Shown here in pieces: positions 1 to 6,009 of a stretch of DNA of 6,009 bases (position 1 is the first letter of the stretch; each line of letters begins with the position of its first letter). The DNA lies in assembly GCA_027623615.1 (NCBI GenBank), contig JAQBVH010000229.1, forward strand, positions 1 to 6,009. Reading direction: 5' to 3'. Position numbers and translations under genes: made by a program. This DNA comes from Planctomycetota bacterium. Its GTDB lineage: Bacteria; Planctomycetota; UBA1135; GCA-002686595. Below the pieces are notes generated by a model, which worked only from the letters and a program-made list of their open reading frames with translations, was not told the DNA's origin and searched no databases.

Positions 1-498
1 GGGGAGCTCGGGCTCCATGACCGCAGCTGGTACAACCGCGCCGGCGTCGAGCGGGTGATGGGCTTCGCCTCGCCGCAGGAGGTCGAGTCGTTCCTGGAGG
101 CGGTGCCCAGCTTCGAGCGGCAGCTCGTGCAGGACGGCACGCTGCTCGTGAAGTTCTACCTGGACATCTCGCGGGACGAGCAGGCCGAGCGGCTGCGCAA
201 GCGGCGCGAGGACCCCCTCAAGCGCTGGAAGATCGGCCCCATCGACGCGGCCGCCCTCGAGAAGTGGGACGACTACAGCGAGGCACGGGACGCCATGCTC
301 GCGCGGACGCACCACGCCGATGGTCCGTGGACCGTCGTGCGCGCCGACGAGAAGCAGGCGGCACGACTCGAGGTCATCCGGCACCTGCTCTCGCTGGTCG
401 ACTACGGCAGCGAACACGCCGATCGGCTGACGCTCGACCCCGCGGTGCTCGGGACCTGGAGCCCCGAGCGCCAGGCGGTCGGCTGGCTCGCGCGGTAA
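1..498 (+). CDS. ppk2: Polyphosphate kinase 2 (PPK2), C-terminal part, 5' end outside window
   Basis: The frame is open from base 1 and ends at TAA (496-498), giving the last 165 residues of a protein whose start lies upstream. PPK2 enzymes transfer phosphate between polyphosphate and nucleotides in the cytoplasm; class I members mainly make ATP or GTP from the diphosphates. The fragment opens with the Walker B/lid signature DRSWYNRAGVERVMGF (residues 7-22). It continues with the family blocks LDISRDEQ, DPLKRWKIGPID, KWDDYSEARDAML and the DGPWTVVRADEK block, then ends in the usual IRHLLSLVDY helix and a short tail. Single-domain PPK2 proteins are about 270-300 residues, so roughly the first 110-130 residues, including the Walker A loop, are missing. 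The DRSWYNR form, rather than the class III DRSHY form, points to class I; that assignment rests on motif recall. The ATG at 55 is an internal methionine of VERVMGF, not the start. The gene converges on the next one with 10 bp between the stops. Confidence 0.94.
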   Translation, partial: GELGLHDRSWYNRAGVERVMGFASPQEVESFLEAVPSFERQLVQDGTLLVKFYLDISRDEQAERLRKRREDPLKRWKIGPIDAAALEKWDDYSEARDAMLARTHHADGPWTVVRADEKQAARLEVIRHLLSLVDYGSEHADRLTLDPAVLGTWSPERQAVGWLAR

Positions 499-544
499 GC
501 GCTGCTACCTACTGGTCGACGCTGGCCTTGAGCAGCGCGACCAG
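499..544. terminator. Two overlapping inverted repeats at the convergent gene junction (possible terminator)
   Basis: GCGCTGCT (499-506) pairs perfectly with AGCAGCGC (531-538) across a 24-nt loop, and CTGGTCG (512-518) pairs with CGACCAG (538-544). The two stems share base 538 and nest badly, so they look like alternatives. They begin directly after the PPK2 stop and reach into the last codons of the opposing gene. No T-run follows on either strand, so this is not a classic intrinsic terminator, though high-GC bacteria often lack the T-run. Such stems can occur by chance at this GC content. Confidence 0.3.
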
Positions 545-2308
545 GCAGCGGTCCGTGCCGCGCAGCTCGGCGACCGTGATCAGGGTCCACTCTCCATCGG
601 GGAGGCTGGCCGTCGAGCGATGGGTGGCCCGGGCCGAGGACGGCAGCTCGAAGCTGGCGCGGTGCACGAGGGGGTCGCGACCATCCTGGCGTTCGCCGCT
701 CTCCCAGGCCACGTTGCCCCGTCCGACCGACTCGAGGGCCTGGACGATGACCAGGTCGGTCCAGGCGACGACGCGCCCGCCACGCCCGACCGCCGGGCAG
801 CACCAGAAGGTGAAGCCGTCGAACGAGTCCATGACGGTCGGGTCGCCGATCGACGCGTGGGAGGCGATCTCGACGTCGAAGTCCTGCAGGTAGTAGCGCT
901 CCTCGCCGCCGACCAGCATGACCGCATCACCGGGGCGGCAGGAGCCGGTCGCGCGAACGGGCAGGTCCTCGAGCAGGCCCTGCGGCTCCCAGTTGCCGGC
1001 CTGGGCGGCACGGGCGGTCTCGGCGTCGACCGTGCCGAAGCGCAGGTCGAGCGTGACGATGCGGTCGCCGATCGACTTCCACTCGCGCACGGTCTTCTCG
1101 ACCAGCGTGCGTGCGCCGGCGTCAGGCACGAAGGCCACCGGGCCGATCACCCGCACCAGGGCCTCGAGCCCGGCCTCGTCGAGGGCGGTGCGCAGGTAGT
1201 CCTCGAGCTCCCAGCCGCTGCCGAACAGGCGCGCGGTGAGCTGCTCCATGACCTCGTCGAGGGGCGGCTCGAGGTACATCCCACCCGAGGGCTGGGGTCC
1301 CCAGACCTGGGGCAGCTTCGCGATCAAGGGAGGCGCGAGGAGGGCGCCGACGTTCACGAACGGAGCGTCACTCGGGGCGGCGTCGATGCCGGCGACGCGC
1401 ACCAGCAGGAGGCCTTCCGCGTGGCGGTCGTGCCCCACGAGCATCGACCCACCTGCGCGCAGGATGCTGGCGCTCGTGACGATCGTGCTCGCCTGACGCG
1501 GGAGACGCACGCCCAGGTTGCGCTGATCGTCGATGCTGACATGCTCGACCGCCGCTGCAGGCAGGGTGCTGCGGCCCCAGACCCGGACGAGCACACGGTC
1601 AGCGTCCTGGGGCACGACGATCGCGCCGAGCTCGAGCCCGTCGAAGAGGCGCGTCACCTGGGGATCGGAGACCGACGAGGTCTCGGCCACCTCGACGTCG
1701 TAGTCCGTCAGCTCGGCCTGCCAGCGCAGCGTGCCCATGCGCGTCCGTCGACCGAGCACCGCGTTCGTGCGCGCCGTGGCGACGGGCGGATGCGCCGCGA
1801 GCAGGGCAGCGGTCTCCGCCGGGCCGAGCAAGGGGCCGAGGTCCTGGCCGACGCCAAGGGGCAGGAGATGCGCCTCGAGCTGCGCCGTGCGCAGGAGCTG
1901 CGCCTCGAGGTCGGTCAGGATCTCCTCGACCCGGGCATGAATCGGGCCGCTGGCGCCGATGCGCAGGAAGCCGGCGCGGGGCTCGACCTCGAAGAGCTCG
2001 TCGACGCCCTCGCTCTCGAGCACGTCGACGAGCAGGCCGATCCAGGTGTCCATGCTGGCCTCGCTGGCCTCCTCGAGCGGCACCTGCGGCGACTGGCCGT
2101 AGTCCGACTCCAGGGTGTCGAGGTGGGACGACTGCAGCGGCAGGCGCAGGTCGACGCCGTAGTCCATCGGGTAGGCGAGCAGCTCCAGGGCGCGCAGGTC
2201 GTGCATCCGCACGGTCGGCGCGTCGGACTGGCCCCAGGCGAACGGGGTGGCCAGCGGTGCCGTGAGCAGGGGGAGGAGGTGGGCGAGCGAGCGGAGGGTC
2301 ATGCGCAT
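509..2308 (-). CDS. Exported protein with two diverged copies of a secretin-like unit
   Basis: A 599-residue protein of unknown function. The start is set at ATG 2308 (ATG 2302 is equally possible) because a signal peptide follows: basic MRMTLR, a hydrophobic stretch to about residue 23 and an AWG|Q cleavage site near residue 26, with no lipobox. The frame extends upstream to a TTG at 2401, but that would bury the signal. Residues 30-150 resemble the N-domain of planctomycetal secretin-like proteins: VRMHDLRALELL, then GFLRIGASGPIHARVEEILTD ending in a helix. Residues 180-292 resemble a weak secretin beta domain: DVEVA, FDGLELGAIVVP, then RQASTIVTSA...GGSMLVG. A second copy covers about 345-590. 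Residues 202-224 and 476-498 align without gaps, 12 of 23 identical, sharing DxDVE, DP and FDG. The secretin resemblance is by pattern only. The protein lacks the amphipathic lip and C-terminal export signals expected of a true pore, so a periplasmic or envelope role is inferred. No Shine-Dalgarno site is visible. Confidence 0.8.
   Translation of the reverse strand: MRMTLRSLAHLLPLLTAPLATPFAWGQSDAPTVRMHDLRALELLAYPMDYGVDLRLPLQSSHLDTLESDYGQSPQVPLEEASEASMDTWIGLLVDVLESEGVDELFEVEPRAGFLRIGASGPIHARVEEILTDLEAQLLRTAQLEAHLLPLGVGQDLGPLLGPAETAALLAAHPPVATARTNAVLGRRTRMGTLRWQAELTDYDVEVAETSSVSDPQVTRLFDGLELGAIVVPQDADRVLVRVWGRSTLPAAAVEHVSIDDQRNLGVRLPRQASTIVTSASILRAGGSMLVGHDRHAEGLLLVRVAGIDAAPSDAPFVNVGALLAPPLIAKLPQVWGPQPSGGMYLEPPLDEVMEQLTARLFGSGWELEDYLRTALDEAGLEALVRVIGPVAFVPDAGARTLVEKTVREWKSIGDRIVTLDLRFGTVDAETARAAQAGNWEPQGLLEDLPVRATGSCRPGDAVMLVGGEERYYLQDFDVEIASHASIGDPTVMDSFDGFTFWCCPAVGRGGRVVAWTDLVIVQALESVGRGNVAWESGERQDGRDPLVHRASFELPSSARATHRSTASLPDGEWTLITVAELRGTDRCLVALLKASVDQ
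1861..1909. repeat. Short tandem near-repeat inside the secretin-like gene
   Basis: Bases 1861-1879 and 1891-1909 match at 18 of 19 positions, 30 bp apart. On the minus strand they encode residues 134-149, where LEAQLL and LEAHLL sit ten residues apart in the helix linking the first N-domain-like part to its beta part. The spacing is a multiple of three, so the reading frame is kept. It looks like a small in-frame duplication or convergent use of Leu-Glu-Ala codons. Confidence 0.5.
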
Positions 2309-2376
2309 GGTCAAGTCCGGGAAGGGGGAGTTCGCGCTCCCTGACGATTCGGCCCCGCCGGTGTAGACGCTCCTCA

Positions 2377-2405
2377 GGGCCAAGTTACCCCCGCGGGCCA
2401 AGTTA
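2377..2405. repeat. Perfect 11-bp direct repeat, 18-bp period, in intergenic region
   Basis: GGGCCAAGTTA occurs at 2377-2387 and again at 2395-2405. Read on the minus strand it is TAACTTGGCCC, placed about 70-97 bp upstream of ATG 2308 and 15 bp past the stop of the GH99-like gene. An 8-bp palindrome, CCCGCGGG (2390-2397), overlaps the second copy. The AT-containing cores stand out in a GC-rich background. The position suits an operator or activator site for the secretin-like gene; an 18-bp period is not an exact number of helical turns. The rest of this 110-bp gap (2309-2419) shows no convincing -35/-10 pair. Confidence 0.45.
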
Positions 2406-2419
2406 GCGGAGCGCTCGCA

Positions 2420-3493
2420 TCAGCGCGCCGACCGGACCGCGTGCAACCACCCGTGGCCGAAGCGCTCGTCCGGTTCCAGGTAGTGGCCCTCGCTCCACTC
2501 GTTCCAGGAGGCGAGGAAGACGAGGGGGTCCTCGAGCCGGTCGGCATGCTTCATGGCTCGCGACAACGCTTCGTGGAAGCGCTCGGGGTGCTCGCCGGTC
2601 ACGACCGGGGACCAGGGATAGCGGTCCGGTCGCTGCGTGCCGAAGTCAGCGCCGCGGGGGGAGGCGTCCCAGCCGGTGGCGATCGAGGGCATGTAGGGCA
2701 ACCCTCCGGTCGTCGCCCAGTCGGACCACTCTGCTGCCCGCGCGGCTGCGTAGACGCTGTAGTCCTGTTCGCGGGGACCCTTCCAGTCGGGCAGGTGCAC
2801 GTAGTGGGTGACGCTGTCGAACCCGAGCTCGCGCACGAGGGGCAGGGTCTCGGGGTTGGGCTCGATCGCGGCGAGGTGCAGGCCGGCGAACCCGCGCTCG
2901 CGCAGCCATGCGCGGGCGCGCATGATCGCCTCGCGCGCCCAGCGCACGCCGAGCTCGCGCACGAAGAAGGTCGAGTCGTAGATCGAGAAGTAGGGTACGC
3001 CGCCGACGGTCAGGTAGTTCGCGCGGGCGAAGTAGCGCTCCGCCACGAAGGCGATCAGCGCGACGAAGTCGTCCACGTCGGTGGGGACGAGGCGCTCGGG
3101 GTCGAGCACCGGGGCGTCGGCCTGGCGCACGGGCAGCACCCGGCGCGGCATGCGGTTGGCCCACATGACCGCGAACGGCATCTGCGCGCCGGCCTCGCTG
3201 CCGAGGAACCCGAGGTCGAGGGCGTCCTCGAAGACGCGCTTGCCCCGGCACCAGAAGTGGCCCCAGACGAAGGCGTCGATGCCCGCCGCCCGCGCGAGCG
3301 GCACGCGCACGTTCCAGGCCGCCGGGTCCCGGTCGTCGTAGCTGCCGAGCAGGGGCAGCTTGGGCTGGGCGTGCCCCGCGAAGCGCGGACGGCAGGCCGC
3401 GACCAGCTCCCACTCGGTGAAGCCGGGGTGGAAGGCTGCGTCCCGCTCGGGGATCGGGTGCCAACCGGGGTAGACGTAGGCGGCGAAGCGCAC
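2420..3493 (-). CDS. GH99-like / WbsX-type domain protein, cytoplasmic
   Basis: A 357-residue protein of the GH99-like group that includes the WbsX domain of polysaccharide gene clusters (Pfam Glyco_tran_WbsX). Family blocks appear in order: AAYVYPGWHPIPERD (4-18), PGFTEWELV (23-31), HAQPKLPLLGSYDDRDP (41-57), GIDAFVWGHFW (71-81), PFAVMWANR (106-114), GGVPYFSIY (164-172) and SWNEWSEGHYLEPD (329-342). E332 and E335 in NEWSE match the paired acidic residues, three apart, of GH99 catalytic sites. The predicted activity is on alpha-linked mannose-type or similar glycans, but the substrate is unknown and many WbsX-type members are uncharacterised. The start is the GTG at 3493, because family homology begins at once (MRFAAYVYPGWHP). 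No ATG fits in frame, and further upstream the frame overlaps the divergent gene. There is no signal peptide or membrane segment, so it is predicted cytoplasmic. No Shine-Dalgarno is present; a TACCCT hexamer lies 7 nt upstream. It is divergent from the DUF1080-PhoD gene. Confidence 0.9.
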   Translation of the reverse strand: MRFAAYVYPGWHPIPERDAAFHPGFTEWELVAACRPRFAGHAQPKLPLLGSYDDRDPAAWNVRVPLARAAGIDAFVWGHFWCRGKRVFEDALDLGFLGSEAGAQMPFAVMWANRMPRRVLPVRQADAPVLDPERLVPTDVDDFVALIAFVAERYFARANYLTVGGVPYFSIYDSTFFVRELGVRWAREAIMRARAWLRERGFAGLHLAAIEPNPETLPLVRELGFDSVTHYVHLPDWKGPREQDYSVYAAARAAEWSDWATTGGLPYMPSIATGWDASPRGADFGTQRPDRYPWSPVVTGEHPERFHEALSRAMKHADRLEDPLVFLASWNEWSEGHYLEPDERFGHGWLHAVRSAR

Positions 3494-3500
3494 GCCGCAG

Positions 3501-3506
3501 AGGGTA
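3501..3506 (-). promoter_or_regulatory. Candidate -10 element for the GH99-like gene
   Basis: On the minus strand TACCCT fits the TAnnnT pattern of a -10 box and ends 7 nt before the GTG start. Transcription from it would begin at or next to the start codon, giving a leaderless message. This agrees with the absence of a Shine-Dalgarno site. No convincing -35 box is seen in the GC-rich upstream sequence. If the real start is elsewhere, the reading fails. Confidence 0.3.
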
Positions 3507-3517
3507 GAGCATGGGAG

Positions 3518-3532
3518 GCCCGGCGACCGGGC
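3518..3532. promoter_or_regulatory. Short inverted repeat between the divergent starts
   Basis: GCCCGG (3518-3523) and CCGGGC (3527-3532) form a 6-bp dyad around CGA, lying about 25 bp from the GH99-like start. A 10-bp palindrome, GCGCCGGCGC (3566-3575), lies on the other side, just upstream of the plus-strand -10 candidate. Either could be a regulator site in the shared 100-bp promoter region, but GC-only dyads of this size are common by chance here. Confidence 0.2.
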
Positions 3533-3577
3533 GCGGCGCGGTCCGGGATGGTGTCGCTGCCCTGTGCGCCGGCGCCG

Positions 3578-3583
3578 TACACT
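3578..3583 (+). promoter_or_regulatory. Candidate -10 element for the DUF1080-PhoD gene
   Basis: TACACT is a good -10 match and lies 10 nt before the ATG at 3594. The expected transcription start would fall within a few bases of the ATG, so the message would be leaderless or nearly so. No Shine-Dalgarno sequence is present between the hexamer and the ATG. No clear -35 box is found about 17 bp upstream. Confidence 0.38.
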
Positions 3584-3593
3584 CGCGCCCGTC

Positions 3594-6009
3594 ATGATCC
3601 GCACCCTCTCCCTGCTGCTCGCTCTCGTCCTCCTCGTCCTGCCCGCCTCCACCCAGGAGGACGACGGCTTCGTGTCGCTGTTCAACGGCACGGACCTGAC
3701 GGGCTGGGTGCCGGTGAACACCGCGCCCTCGACCTGGGTCGTCGAGGAGGAGGGCGTCCTGCACTGCACGGGCAAGCCGATCGGCGAGCTGCGCACCTCG
3801 CGCATGTACCAGAACTTCGTGCTGGAGCTCGAGTGGCGCCACCTCGTGCCCGGCGGCAACGCCGGGGTGTTCGTGTGGGCGGACGACATCACGGCCAAGG
3901 GCCAGCCCTTCCACCGCGGCATCGAGGTGCAGGTCCTCGACCACGCATACGGCAAGGCGGACTGGTTCACGACCCACGGGGACGTGTTCCCGATCCACGG
4001 CGCGCGGATGACCCCCGAGAACCCACGCGGCGGCTCCCGGGCCTTTCCGAGCGAGGAGCGCTCGCACCCGAGCCCCGAGTGGAACCACTACCGCATCACC
4101 TGCATGGACGGGTCGATCCGCCTCGCGGTCAACGGCAAGGAGGTCACCCGCGGCCACGGCTGCAGCCCGAGCCGGGGCTACATCTGCCTCGAGTCCGAGG
4201 GGGGTCAGGTCGACTACAGGAACCTGCGCATCCGCGAGCTGCCGGACACGTCGTTGGCGCCTGGAGAGACCGCGATCGCGAACCGTGGCTACCGGACCCT
4301 GTACACGGGCGTGGACCTCGCCGGCTGGAAGACGAGCGGTGACTGGAAGGTGCAGGACTGGCGGCTGACCCACGGCGCGGGCGCGGCCAGCCTCGAGACC
4401 GAGGCGAGCTTCGACCACTTCGACGTGAGCCGCAAGGCGGGCCAGGGACCCGCGACGCTCTACCTGCGCGGGCACGCGGCCGGTGCGATTCCCCTCGACC
4501 CTGACCACGCCTGGGGCGACGGCTGGCACCGCCTCGAGGGGGAGCTGCGCGGCGACGTGCTGACCCTGCGCCGCAACGGCGAGGAGGTGGCGGTCCGCAA
4601 GCAGCTCGCGGGGCTCCCCGCCTCCGGTCCCCTCAGGATCGAGAGCGAGGGCGGCCTCGTGCTCGCGAACCTGTTCGCGCGTCCCTTGACCAATCACACC
4701 GGGCCGACCGTGCTCGAGATCCCGAACGTGCACCGGGACGAGGTGATCTGCTTCGCCCTCTACACGGTCCACGAGAACACGCTGAAGCTGACGGCGCAGC
4801 TCTACCCGCTCGAGGAGAGTGACAGTCGCGAGGCGCGGCTGGAGGTGTGGCGCGCTGGCCGCTGGCGGCAGATCGCGACGACCACCGTCATCGACGAAGG
4901 CTGGACCGCGCCGTTCCGCGTGGAGCGCTGGGACGACACCCAGGCCGTGCCCTACCGGGTGCGTCACGGTGAGCGCGCGACCTACCAGGGCCGCGTGCGC
5001 GCCAACCCCACTGGCAAGGACGAGCTCGTGATGTGCGCCTTCACGGGCAACTCGATCCACCCCGCCCACGGCGGCGACATCTCGCGCGACGACCTGGTCG
5101 CGAACGTGCAGCGCGTGGACGCGGACCTCCTGTTCTTCTCGGGTGACCAGGTCTACGACCACAACCGGCACCTGGCGGCCTGGCTCAAGTTCGGCCGGGA
5201 CTTCGGCGAGGTGATGCGCGACCGGCCGACGATCACGATCCCCGACGATCACGACGTCGGCCAGGCGAACATCTGGGGCGCGTCGGGCAAGCAGGCCTCG
5301 ACCGGCGCCGGGCCGGACGGCGGCTACTTCAAGCCGGTGCCCTACGTGCAAGCGGTCGAGCGCGCGCAGACGAGCCACCTGCCCGACCCCTTCGACCCGA
5401 CCCCGGTTCAGCGCGGCATCGGCGTCTACTACACCGATCTCGTATGGGGCGGCGTCAGCTTCGCGATCCTCGAGGACCGCAAGTTCAAGACAGGACCCGA
5501 GGGGCTGATCCCGCGCCAGGGCCCGCGGCCGGATCACATCCTGAACCCCGAGTACGACCCGCGCAGCATCGACGTGCCCGAGGCCATCCTGCTCGGCGAG
5601 CGCCAGCTGCACTTCCTCGACCAGTGGGCGCGCGACTGGGAGGGGGCCGACATGAAGGTCGCGCTGTCCCAGACGATCTTCTGCGGCGGCGCGCACATCC
5701 ACGGCAAGCTCGGCGGGCGGCTGCACGCGGACCTCGACAGCAACGGCTGGCCCCAGGCGGGTCGCAACCGCGCGCTGGAGGCGATCCGTCGCGCCCACGC
5801 AGTGCACGTCGCGGGCGACCAGCACCTGGCGACGGTGTTCCAGCACGGCGTCGAGACCTGGAACGACGCGGTGTACTCCTTCTGCGTGCCCTCGATCGCC
5901 AACCTGTACCTGCGCTGGTGGGACCCGCTGGAGGAGGGCGCCCAACGACAGCCGGGGGCGCCGCCGTACCTCGGGCAGCACCTCGACGGCTTCGGCAATC
6001 ACCTCACCG
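3594..6009 (+). CDS. Exported fusion: DUF1080 + second LamG-like domain + PhoD-type metallophosphatase, 3' end outside window
   Basis: The frame is open from ATG 3594 to the window end: 805 codons with no stop. Residues 1-20 are a signal peptide (MIRTL, a Leu/Val-rich core, cleavage near PAST|Q), so it is exported. Residues 25-216 are a full DUF1080 (3-keto-disaccharide hydrolase-like, LamG fold) domain: FNGTDLTGW (30-38), GGNAGVFVW, GIEVQVLD (109-116), WNHYRI (163-168), LRIREL (211-216). Residues 232-365 are a shorter second copy, starting YTGVDLAGW and ending near LRIESEGGLVLANLF. From about 367 an Ig-like PhoD N-domain (FALYTVHENTLKLTAQLYPL, YRVRHGE) precedes a calcineurin-like phosphatase domain. 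Its metal-site motifs are GDQVYDHN (517-524), DDHD (551-554), EDRKFK (627-632), HIH (701-703) and GDQH (741-744). The phosphatase part seems almost complete at the edge. Likely role: hydrolysis of phosphoesters outside the cytoplasm, with the DUF1080 part binding or cleaving sugars. The substrate is unknown. Confidence 0.93.
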   Translation, partial: MIRTLSLLLALVLLVLPASTQEDDGFVSLFNGTDLTGWVPVNTAPSTWVVEEEGVLHCTGKPIGELRTSRMYQNFVLELEWRHLVPGGNAGVFVWADDITAKGQPFHRGIEVQVLDHAYGKADWFTTHGDVFPIHGARMTPENPRGGSRAFPSEERSHPSPEWNHYRITCMDGSIRLAVNGKEVTRGHGCSPSRGYICLESEGGQVDYRNLRIRELPDTSLAPGETAIANRGYRTLYTGVDLAGWKTSGDWKVQDWRLTHGAGAASLETEASFDHFDVSRKAGQGPATLYLRGHAAGAIPLDPDHAWGDGWHRLEGELRGDVLTLRRNGEEVAVRKQLAGLPASGPLRIESEGGLVLANLFARPLTNHTGPTVLEIPNVHRDEVICFALYTVHENTLKLTAQLYPLEESDSREARLEVWRAGRWRQIATTTVIDEGWTAPFRVERWDDTQAVPYRVRHGERATYQGRVRANPTGKDELVMCAFTGNSIHPAHGGDISRDDLVANVQRVDADLLFFSGDQVYDHNRHLAAWLKFGRDFGEVMRDRPTITIPDDHDVGQANIWGASGKQASTGAGPDGGYFKPVPYVQAVERAQTSHLPDPFDPTPVQRGIGVYYTDLVWGGVSFAILEDRKFKTGPEGLIPRQGPRPDHILNPEYDPRSIDVPEAILLGERQLHFLDQWARDWEGADMKVALSQTIFCGGAHIHGKLGGRLHADLDSNGWPQAGRNRALEAIRRAHAVHVAGDQHLATVFQHGVETWNDAVYSFCVPSIANLYLRWWDPLEEGAQRQPGAPPYLGQHLDGFGNHLT

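Noticed and set aside
620..2344. Long plus-strand open frame opposite the secretin-like gene
   Set aside because: It is low-complexity, rich in Gly, Ala, Arg, Glu and Val, and has no signal or motif. The minus strand has a signal peptide and an internal duplication at protein level, so it is the coding strand.
2309..2401. TTG start at 2401 for the secretin-like protein
   Set aside because: It would add 31 unremarkable residues before a clear signal peptide and use the direct-repeat region as coding sequence. ATG 2308 or 2302 fits better.
3494..3970. N-terminal extension of the GH99-like protein up to an ATG at 3970
   Set aside because: The extra 159 residues are Arg/Ser/Thr-rich, resemble nothing and overlap the signal peptide and DUF1080 coding sequence of the divergent gene. 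Family homology begins at GTG 3493.
2441..4342. Plus-strand open frame crossing the GH99-like gene, the promoter region and the DUF1080 start
   Set aside because: It runs through two genes with strong homology in other frames and shows no domain. It is a GC-bias shadow.
2646..6002. Very long open frame on the minus strand opposite the DUF1080-PhoD gene and out of frame with the GH99-like gene
   Set aside because: Its translation is Arg/Ala/Val/His-rich with no domain motif, while the overlapped frames carry clear family motifs. Long antisense frames are expected where third positions are mostly G or C.

Overview
The window is very GC-rich (about 70% by eye) and densely coding. It holds four protein genes, two of them cut by the window edges, and I see no RNA gene, CRISPR array, insertion sequence or phage gene. 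The mix of a secreted DUF1080 (3-keto-disaccharide hydrolase-like) protein, a PhoD-type metallophosphatase, a stand-alone GH99-like/WbsX-type protein and a divergent secretin-like secreted protein, together with start sites lacking Shine-Dalgarno sequences, suggests a high-GC member of the Planctomycetota or a close relative. This is an inference from gene content, not from a marker gene.

Layout. Positions 1-498 (+) are the C-terminal 165 residues of a class I-like polyphosphate kinase 2. It converges, across a 10-bp gap, on a minus-strand gene (2308 to 509) for an exported 599-residue protein. That protein is built from two diverged copies of one unit, an N-domain-like part followed by a secretin-like beta part. 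A 110-bp intergenic stretch carrying a perfect 11-bp direct repeat separates it from the next minus-strand gene (3493 to 2420), a 357-residue cytoplasmic GH99-like/WbsX-type protein. A 100-bp divergent promoter region (3494-3593) then leads to a plus-strand gene (3594 to beyond 6009). It encodes an exported fusion of a full DUF1080 domain, a shorter second LamG/DUF1080-like domain and a PhoD-type metallophosphatase. The fusion frame is open for 805 codons and runs off the window.

How the genes may work together. The two divergent genes share a regulatory region and both have carbohydrate-related domains: one product is exported (glycan binding or cleavage plus phosphoester hydrolysis) and the other is predicted cytoplasmic (GH99-like). 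A link in using phosphorylated or decorated glycans is possible but not demonstrated. The secretin-like gene follows the GH99-like gene on the same strand, but the 110-bp gap leaves open whether they are co-transcribed. The PPK2 gene looks like an unrelated housekeeping neighbour. I see no defence system or other obviously new multi-gene system. The most unusual objects are the DUF1080-PhoD fusion and the internally duplicated secretin-like protein.
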